Shown here one piece after another: positions 1 to 3,997 of a stretch of DNA of 5,602 bases. The stretch is from a bacterium (lineage in GTDB: Bacteria > Zhuqueibacterota > Zhuqueibacteria > Thermofontimicrobiales > Thermofontimicrobiaceae): positions 1-5,602 of the forward strand of contig JALOPY010000423.1 of the NCBI GenBank assembly GCA_025453735.1, in the 5' to 3' direction. How positions within the stretch are numbered: position 1 is the stretch's first letter; the number at the start of each line of letters is the position of its first letter. A model generated the notes under the pieces. That model had not been told where the DNA came from. It searched no databases and saw nothing but the letters and a program-made list of their open reading frames with translations. The translations under genes and the position numbers were made by a program.

Positions 1-717
1 CGGCGAAGAGCTTTTTCCTGTAGCGATTGAATACGAAAAACTGAGCGAGCCACTGAAATAGCTTCCCGCGCGCTTTTTGTATTCGATTTCAATTCCTCGT
101 GAGCGTGAATAATCCAGATTCATGTAGGTGATGAACGATCTGCCTGCCAACCTGCCTGATCCCTGGAATGAAACGGTCGTGACGTAATCGAAGATGTCTC
201 GATAGTACGCAGTCATCGTAAAGACATCGTTCTCGGTAAATTTATGTTTCAATCCCAGCTCATAAGCCACCGTCGTTTCGGGATTCAAATTCGGATTGCC
301 AAATTTCTGAAAGGTCGATTTCGAGCTATATTCACCCAATTTGGCATAAACGAATTGCGGTCGCGGCAGCTTGGAAAAATGTCCATAAGAAAAGAACAGC
401 ATTTGGTTGTCATTCACCGGGTGGGAAATTCCGATGCGAGGGCTGAGCCGCCCTTTCCAGCGGTGGCCAAAAAGGCTGTATGTATTTTCCTTATATTGCA
501 TTCGAGTCGCCTCCGAGATGGTGACGACATCTGGATTTTCCACCGCCTTATCGACATATTCGCCGGGGAACCAATAATCAAATCGGATCCCAATATTGGC
601 GATCAAGCCACGAAACGCGATGTTATCCTGAAGGTACGCCGCGCCAAAATTGGGATGCACTTTATAAATATCGTTATTGAGCCCTAATTCCCCGAACCAG
701 GGTTTATAAATATCGAT
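1..717 (-). CDS. C-terminal fragment of the TonB receptor: second part of the barrel, running off the window
   Basis: I translated this by hand. From 717 down to base 1 there are 239 codons with no stop, starting IDIYKPWFGELGLNNDIYK. Typical receptor-barrel segments follow: AAYLQDNIAF, NIGIRFDYWFPGEYV, RLSPRIGISHPV, LFFSYGHFSKLPRPQF, GNPNLNPETTVAYELGLKH, FTMTAYYRDIFDYV and YSRSRGIEIEYKKR. The GNPNLNPE motif and the RGIEIE strand are hallmarks of the TonB-receptor barrel in FCB bacteria. The fragment shares a frame with the signal-peptide fragment and not with the middle one. It has no start codon of its own; it is a continuation. The barrel is unfinished at the edge, and I would expect some 150-250 more residues beyond base 1. 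Confidence 0.85.
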   Translation of the reverse strand, partial: MDIYKPWFGELGLNNDIYKVHPNFGAAYLQDNIAFRGLIANIGIRFDYWFPGEYVDKAVENPDVVTISEATRMQYKENTYSLFGHRWKGRLSPRIGISHPVNDNQMLFFSYGHFSKLPRPQFVYAKLGEYSSKSTFQKFGNPNLNPETTVAYELGLKHKFTENDVFTMTAYYRDIFDYVTTVSFQGSGRLAGRSFITYMNLDYSRSRGIEIEYKKRAGSYFSGSLSFSYSIATGKSSSP

Positions 718-1982
718 ATTTTATGTCGCTCGCTGCGGTGGCTGGAAATATCGAATTTCAGCGTGTAATCCTCGACATAATGATCGTGCCAAGTGTACGA
801 ATTACCATAGTCCCAGAAGCCATCGCCCGGGATCACATAAATCGTGCTGCTATCGGGCGAAAAGAAATACTCGACCGGCTGCGTCACAATATCTTTCGGC
901 TCGCGCATTTCGCTCCAGTTTTTTCCCTCAAGGTCGCTGCGGAGATTGGCAAAATAACGCGAAAATTTGATCTCATAAAAGGTTTTCGGGCTAATGGTAT
1001 GCGTCCAATTCAGGCTGAACTGATCGTTGAGATGGGTGAACGTGCTGAAATTATCAAGATTCTTTTCGTACTCGTAGGGATAGCCCGGACCTGGCGGCAC
1101 ATATTCCAGGTTGGTCTGCAAGGATTGCGTATTCTGATTGATGGAAGCCGATCCATTATACGAGGCGATCAGTTTGTGGGATGGCGTGAGGCGCCAGGTC
1201 AATTTAAACATCGATGACCAGTTATTCATTTGACGCGGGGCAAAAGTCGTCCCGTGAAAAGTGGAGGAATAAAGCTGCTTTGCTCTGATTTTGGTGAAAT
1301 CATCGCTGATGAACATGTAGCCATTGCCGAAGAAAAAGAAATCACCGGGGAGCTTCAGTCCGAGCGCCGGCAAAATAAAATGCGTCAGCGGCTCCGGTCC
1401 AAATAGGCTGAATTCCAGAATATCTGTATTGAAGCTGAACGGGCTTGTTTCACTCAACGCGCCGATCAACGGAATATTTTTGTTGAACGCGCCAAAATGA
1501 TCCCGCTTAAAACTGAACGAGCCGTGATAATCCTTGCCCCCCTCCTTCGTTTTCACATCGACGATGCCGGACATCGCCTGCCCATATTCCGCATTGAATC
1601 CGCCGGTGATGATTTCAATTTCCTGAATGGCATCGGTGCTCATTCGCAGTCCAAATCCGGTGCCAGACAATGGGTCTTGAACCGAAATCCCATCGAGCAG
1701 GAATGCATTCTCATAGGTTCGGCCGCCTCGAATATGAATTTCATCATCCGATTTCACCACGCCGACCTGGGATGCGACAATATCTTTGATGTTTTTATGC
1801 GTCGCTTTTTCGATTTCAGCACTGGTCAGGGTGCGACGAGTCGAAGTTTCCTCGATATTGAACAACGGCTTTTCGCCAATGACGGTAATTTCCTGTCCCA
1901 ATGCCAGAACGGTTGGCGTCAATGCAACGGTTACTTCGATCGTTTCGCCAGCCAGAACTTTGACGCCAGTGCGCTGCACCAT
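684..1982 (-). CDS. Middle fragment of the TonB receptor: plug domain and first barrel half
   Basis: This is a 432-codon frame. Receptor sequence begins slightly upstream of its ATG, at about 1994 (I-G-Y-T before the Met), so the ATG at 1982 is an internal methionine and not a true start. Residues 1-24 finish the regulatory-like domain (GVKVLAGETIEVTVAL). Residues about 44-147 are the TonB plug: IHIRGG at 82-87, LLDGISVQDPLSG at 95-107, GGFNAEYG at 127-134 and SGIVDVKT at 138-145. From about 150 onward come alternating aromatic/polar strands of the outer-membrane barrel. Genuine sequence ends near residue 421 (RHK); the last ten residues and the stop at 684 are out of frame. A gene finder would probably call this as a free-standing receptor, which would be misleading: it lacks a signal peptide and the second half of the barrel. 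Confidence 0.85.
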   Translation of the reverse strand: MVQRTGVKVLAGETIEVTVALTPTVLALGQEITVIGEKPLFNIEETSTRRTLTSAEIEKATHKNIKDIVASQVGVVKSDDEIHIRGGRTYENAFLLDGISVQDPLSGTGFGLRMSTDAIQEIEIITGGFNAEYGQAMSGIVDVKTKEGGKDYHGSFSFKRDHFGAFNKNIPLIGALSETSPFSFNTDILEFSLFGPEPLTHFILPALGLKLPGDFFFFGNGYMFISDDFTKIRAKQLYSSTFHGTTFAPRQMNNWSSMFKLTWRLTPSHKLIASYNGSASINQNTQSLQTNLEYVPPGPGYPYEYEKNLDNFSTFTHLNDQFSLNWTHTISPKTFYEIKFSRYFANLRSDLEGKNWSEMREPKDIVTQPVEYFFSPDSSTIYVIPGDGFWDYGNSYTWHDHYVEDYTLKFDISSHRSERHKISIFINPGSGN

Positions 1983-2142
1983 CGTATAGCCGATCCACGA
2001 TCACATTAACGCCGGGCAGTCCTGCTTTAGATTCGGCATCAATAATTCGTCCTTTGATCGAGCCTTTCGCCTGGGCGAAAAGACTTCCACCACATAGAGC
2101 CATTGAAGCAATTAAGAAGATAGCAGCAAATTTAGCTTTCAT
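1816..2142 (-). CDS. N-terminal fragment of the TonB receptor: signal peptide and start of the regulatory-like domain
   Basis: The open frame has 108 codons, but only the first 50 (2142 to 1993) are genuine receptor sequence. Residues 1-23 form a Sec signal peptide: Lys2 and Lys4, a hydrophobic core, then LFA before Gln24, a usual cleavage point. Residues 27-50 (KGSIKGRIIDAESKAGLPGV and on to NVIVD) are the first strands of a carboxypeptidase-regulatory-like (CarboxypepD_reg / CNA-B-like) domain found at the N-terminus of many Bacteroidota-type receptors. After Asp50 the frame turns into non-family sequence and stops at 1816, well inside the middle fragment. The ATG at 2142 is chosen because it starts directly on the signal peptide. 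No clear Shine-Dalgarno sequence precedes it, which is common in this group of bacteria. Confidence 0.8.
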   Translation of the reverse strand: MKAKFAAIFLIASMALCGGSLFAQAKGSIKGRIIDAESKAGLPGVNVIVDRLYDGAAHWRQSSGWRNDRSNRCIDANRSGIGTGNYRHWRKAVVQYRGNFDSSHPDQC

Positions 2143-2211
2143 TTTCAGACCAGTTTTTTCAATGATTGAATAATAATCACCTGAAATTCGCTAACAAAGA
2201 GTAACAGAGTC

Positions 2212-2383
2212 AACAGAGATACACGGAGATCTCTTTAGAGATATACTCTTTCGGATTAATTTTTCAGTATAAAAAATCGATCATATACTGATTCCATCGC
2301 TCGTAGCGATGGAATCAGTATGAAATTTTAAACTATAATGAATATATTATATGACGCAAATAAAACTCCGTGTAACCTCTGTT
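2212..2383. repeat. Imperfect inverted repeat flanking the central hairpin
   Basis: The arm at 2212-2228 (AACAGAGATACACGGAG) and the arm at 2366-2383 (CTCCGTGTAACCTCTGTT) are complementary apart from one gap and a one- to two-base mismatch in the middle. They enclose about 137 bases containing the 17-bp hairpin. The arms resemble the CTCTGTG/CTCCGTG-rich intergenic repeats seen in many environmental bacteria (general knowledge, not checked). The whole may be a small non-autonomous palindromic element, or two separate repeats that happen to lie in opposite orientation. No coding capacity and no clear target-site duplication were found. Confidence 0.5.
2285..2321. repeat. Perfect 17-bp palindromic hairpin, REP-like; possible terminator of the lipoprotein gene
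   Basis: The left arm 2285-2301 (ATACTGATTCCATCGCT) and right arm 2305-2321 (AGCGATGGAATCAGTAT) are exact reverse complements around the 3-base loop CGT. On the minus strand the hairpin lies about 130 bases after the lipoprotein stop and is followed, after about 10 bases, by a T-run (complement of 2271-2276). It could therefore act as an intrinsic terminator, although the gap to the T-run is longer than usual. TCAGTAT also occurs at 2264-2270, giving a competing, weaker pairing with the left arm. Such symmetrical palindromes are often dispersed in many copies in genomes of this kind; copy number cannot be judged from one window. Confidence 0.75.
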
Positions 2384-2452
2384 CCTCCGCTTCCCATTGT
2401 AGAGAAATTATTTCATAAAATGAATAATGTGAATTGCCATGCATCCACATGA

Positions 2453-3844
2453 TCAGGGCAATCCGAATTCGTCCTTCAAAATGATTGCCAGCAGACGCCT
2501 GGCATTCTGATTGCCATTCAATTGATGAAACGGCACTCCAAAGAAATAAAATGAATTATCCGCATTGACAACCGCAACAACAGGCTGCCCCTGCCAGAGG
2601 AGCGGATTTTCTTCCAGACGATAGACAACCTGCGCGCTTAATTTTGGAGTTAATTCTTTTACAAACGGAATCCATTTGTTGGCTTTGAGCACTGGAAAAT
2701 TCGATTTTGCTGAACCCGGCTGCAAAATCGTTCCCGGAAAAACATCATACGAAGTTTTGCCCAGGTTATCGACTGGAGAAAATTCTAATGGATCTCCCTG
2801 CTCTGAAAAAAATTCCTTAAATTGGGTTGAGAAAACTATTTTTTTATTCTCGATTTTCAAATATCTTGGGATAGTAATTTGGGCTTCTTCAAAATGAGGA
2901 TTCGAATCTGTGTACCAGAGCACCCGATCGAACAGCAGCATGGTCTCGGTAAACATATCAACCGATGCTGGCATCAGATCATATTTTGTATCGCCATTGC
3001 GGTTGAGCTTGATGTTCCAGATGGAATATTCGAGTCCCAGGCTATCCAGCGTTTGAACATAGAGCCTTTCGCCCTGATCAACCACTTCAAAGTCATCGAT
3101 AATCAGTATGTTCCCAATTGGTCGTTTTACATGCCAGATATTTCGGTCATTTTTGGGCATACGAATTATTTTGCTGAACACCCCGGCAATATCCACCGCG
3201 CGCAAATAAAAAACATGATTCTGATTTGCCAACTCATCAGGAATTTTTAAATTAATAAAAGTCGATTCCGCAGCAATGGATTTCCATGCTCCAGCCAAAG
3301 TATCATCAAGAATGTATTCGTAACGTTCCAGCGTTTCCTCGCCGTCAAGATCAGTCCCCTGCCAATAAAACGATGCAACGGTAAACGTTGTTTCGGGAAT
3401 TTCGGTATTGGCGATAAATTCTACCTCGGGTCTGCTATTGGCGACGGGAAAGGTTTGTATTGCAGGAGTCGGATCAACCAATCCCTGGTCATCCACAGCG
3501 CTGATGCGAAAGGTGTAGATCGTATCCAGGTTGGTAAATTTCAGGGAGAATGTATCAAGATTCGCGGTCGTTCTCGTCCATCCCTCCGAGGATTGATAGC
3601 CTGGAGGTACCGGAAGATTAATATCCCAGGTGTAAAGAAACATGACAACTTTTCCATCCGGATCATCACCCCACCAATGCAAGACCTGGCGACTGGTCGT
3701 TGTTGCCAATGATCCATCCGGGTAAAAGGTCAATCGTGTTTCCGGAGGTTGATTGGCAATCGGATTATCCGTTATTTTTTGTCCACATCCCAGGAAGAGA
3801 ATTTCACAAAGCGCACATATCAGAAGAAATATTTTTAATTTCAT
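2453..3844 (-). CDS. Predicted lipoprotein with two Ig/FN3-like modules and a C-terminal glutaminase-like alpha/beta domain
   Basis: The product has about 463 residues. I chose the ATG at 3844 rather than the in-frame one at 3916 because it starts exactly on a signal peptide (MKLKIFLLI...), while the longer form adds 24 unremarkable residues and starts inside a hairpin. Cys20 in FLGC is the probable lipidated residue. It is a weak lipobox, but the rest of the protein has no cysteine at all, which supports it. Residues about 32-135 and 137-240 are two similar beta-rich modules, sharing W-x-G-x-D-x-DG (58-64, 161-168) and an F-x-(I/L)-(S/R)-AVD strand (112-118, 212-218). Residues 244-463 begin with a beta strand NILIIDD and continue with DRVLWYTDSN, KKIVFSTQF and FYFFGVPFHQL, the layout of class I glutamine-amidotransferase/ThuA-like folds, but without a nucleophilic cysteine. 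It is probably a binding or structural envelope protein. The fold of the last domain is inferred; no exact function is recognised. It lies between the secreted protein and the receptor on the same strand. Confidence 0.8.
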   Translation of the reverse strand: MKLKIFLLICALCEILFLGCGQKITDNPIANQPPETRLTFYPDGSLATTTSRQVLHWWGDDPDGKVVMFLYTWDINLPVPPGYQSSEGWTRTTANLDTFSLKFTNLDTIYTFRISAVDDQGLVDPTPAIQTFPVANSRPEVEFIANTEIPETTFTVASFYWQGTDLDGEETLERYEYILDDTLAGAWKSIAAESTFINLKIPDELANQNHVFYLRAVDIAGVFSKIIRMPKNDRNIWHVKRPIGNILIIDDFEVVDQGERLYVQTLDSLGLEYSIWNIKLNRNGDTKYDLMPASVDMFTETMLLFDRVLWYTDSNPHFEEAQITIPRYLKIENKKIVFSTQFKEFFSEQGDPLEFSPVDNLGKTSYDVFPGTILQPGSAKSNFPVLKANKWIPFVKELTPKLSAQVVYRLEENPLLWQGQPVVAVVNADNSFYFFGVPFHQLNGNQNARRLLAIILKDEFGLP

Positions 3845-3889
3845 ACAGCGCCAATTTTTTGATTGGATGGTGTTGATAATTAAATGAAA
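3845..3889 (-). other. Leader of the lipoprotein gene, no recognisable ribosome binding site
   Basis: The bases before the ATG at 3844 read, on the minus strand, CCAATCAAAAAATTGGCGCT then GT. There is no purine-rich Shine-Dalgarno sequence. A small 5-bp hairpin (3851-3855 with 3862-3866) sits about 6 bases from the start codon, too weak to call a regulator. The A-rich loop next to the start could help ribosome entry, as is common in Bacteroidota-type leaders. Confidence 0.3.
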
Positions 3890-3918
3890 CCTTGCGAAGT
3901 TTTGGAACCTTCGCAAGG
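3890..3918. repeat. 10-bp hairpin, possible terminator of the upstream secreted-protein gene
   Basis: CCTTGCGAAG (3890-3899) and CTTCGCAAGG (3909-3918) are exact reverse complements with a 9-base loop. On the minus strand the stem is followed by TTTCATTTAATTA, a moderately T-rich tail, so it could end transcription coming from the secreted-protein gene 80 bases earlier. It lies 46 bases before the lipoprotein start. It could equally be a dispersed palindromic repeat, since it sits 15 bases from another one. Confidence 0.6.
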
Positions 3919-3933
3919 ATTAATTTGATAACT

Positions 3934-3989
3934 AGGAGTGCAATGCCTTTATGCATTGCAATTGAATCGCATAAAGGCGATTCACTCCT
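3934..3989. repeat. 56-base nested double hairpin (REP/BIME-like palindromic element)
   Basis: An outer stem AGGAG (3934-3938) with CTCCT (3985-3989) encloses two equal 22-base hairpins separated by the two bases AT. Hairpin A (3939-3960) is TGCAATGC-CTTTAT-GCATTGCA; hairpin B (3963-3984) is TGAATCGC-ATAAAG-GCGATTCA. Each has a perfect 8-bp stem and a 6-base loop, and the two loops are reverse complements of each other. The same 56 bases can also fold as one long hairpin (3934-3954 with 3969-3989, 18 of 21 paired). It starts 9 bases after the stop of the secreted-protein gene (TAG at 4000-3998). The inverted pairing of two related hairpins is the layout of REP/BIME elements moved by RAYT transposases; no such transposase is in the window. 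Confidence 0.75.
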
Positions 3990-3997
3990 CTGAAAAT

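Larger units (their letters stand above)
1..2142 (-). pseudogene. TonB-dependent outer-membrane receptor, broken by two frame shifts and cut by the window edge
   Basis: This is one gene read in three pieces on the minus strand. It should encode a 22-strand outer-membrane barrel that imports a substrate using TonB energy; the substrate cannot be told. In order: signal peptide and start of a carboxypeptidase-regulatory-like domain (2142 to about 1993), end of that domain, plug and first half of the barrel (about 1994 to 720), rest of the barrel (about 717 to 1, no stop before the edge). The first and third pieces share a frame; the middle one is offset. At each break a stretch typical of the family is absent, so the lesions look like short deletions (length 2 mod 3, then 1 mod 3) rather than single-base errors. 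The rest carries no stop codon and looks well conserved, which argues for a recent mutation or an assembly fault. It is the last of three co-directional genes, 310 bases after the lipoprotein gene. The family call is firm; whether the lesions are real is open. Confidence 0.85.
2143..2452. other. 310-base non-coding spacer between the lipoprotein and receptor genes
   Basis: No credible gene lies here on either strand. The stretch is AT-rich and holds a perfect 17-bp hairpin (2285-2321) enclosed by an imperfect inverted repeat (2212-2228 with 2366-2383), plus a short palindrome at 2229-2242 (ATCTCT-TT-AGAGAT) and two copies of AACAGAG at 2203-2209 and 2212-2218. Near the receptor start (2143-2190) I could not identify a convincing promoter or ribosome binding site. 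The length and hairpins suggest the receptor may have its own transcript, but that is inference. Confidence 0.6.

Noticed and set aside
244..687. Plus-strand open frame of 147 codons
   Set aside because: It lies wholly opposite the receptor barrel, whose minus-strand translation has clear family motifs; the plus product has none.
723..1217. Plus-strand open frame of 164 codons
   Set aside because: It is a shadow of the receptor's middle fragment, with no recognisable domain.
1980..1982. ATG at 1982 as the genuine start of a short receptor
   Set aside because: Coding similarity continues upstream (IGYT), and a signal peptide in the correct context lies in the next frame ending at 1993, so this is an internal codon of a broken gene.
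1980..2000. Diversity-generating or phase-variable switch as the cause of the receptor breaks
   Set aside because: No homopolymer or tandem-repeat tract sits at either break, and no template repeat, reverse transcriptase or recombinase is present in the window.
1497..2009. Plus-strand open frames of 170 and 67 codons
   Set aside because: Both lie opposite the plug domain, and the plug motifs (IHIRGG, GGFNAEYG) show that the minus strand is coding.
2143..2452. Riboswitch or small RNA gene in the long spacer
   Set aside because: There are hairpins, but no recognised riboswitch core or promoter-terminator pair could be made out; the symmetry fits dispersed palindromes better.
2676..3712. Three plus-strand open frames opposite the lipoprotein gene
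   Set aside because: They are antisense shadows without signal peptides, motifs or plausible leaders.
3845..3916. Longer start of the lipoprotein at 3916
   Set aside because: It would put 24 extra residues before a well-formed signal peptide and start within the 3890-3918 hairpin.
3890..3989. CRISPR array
   Set aside because: The repeats are inverted rather than regularly spaced direct repeats, and there are no spacers or cas genes.
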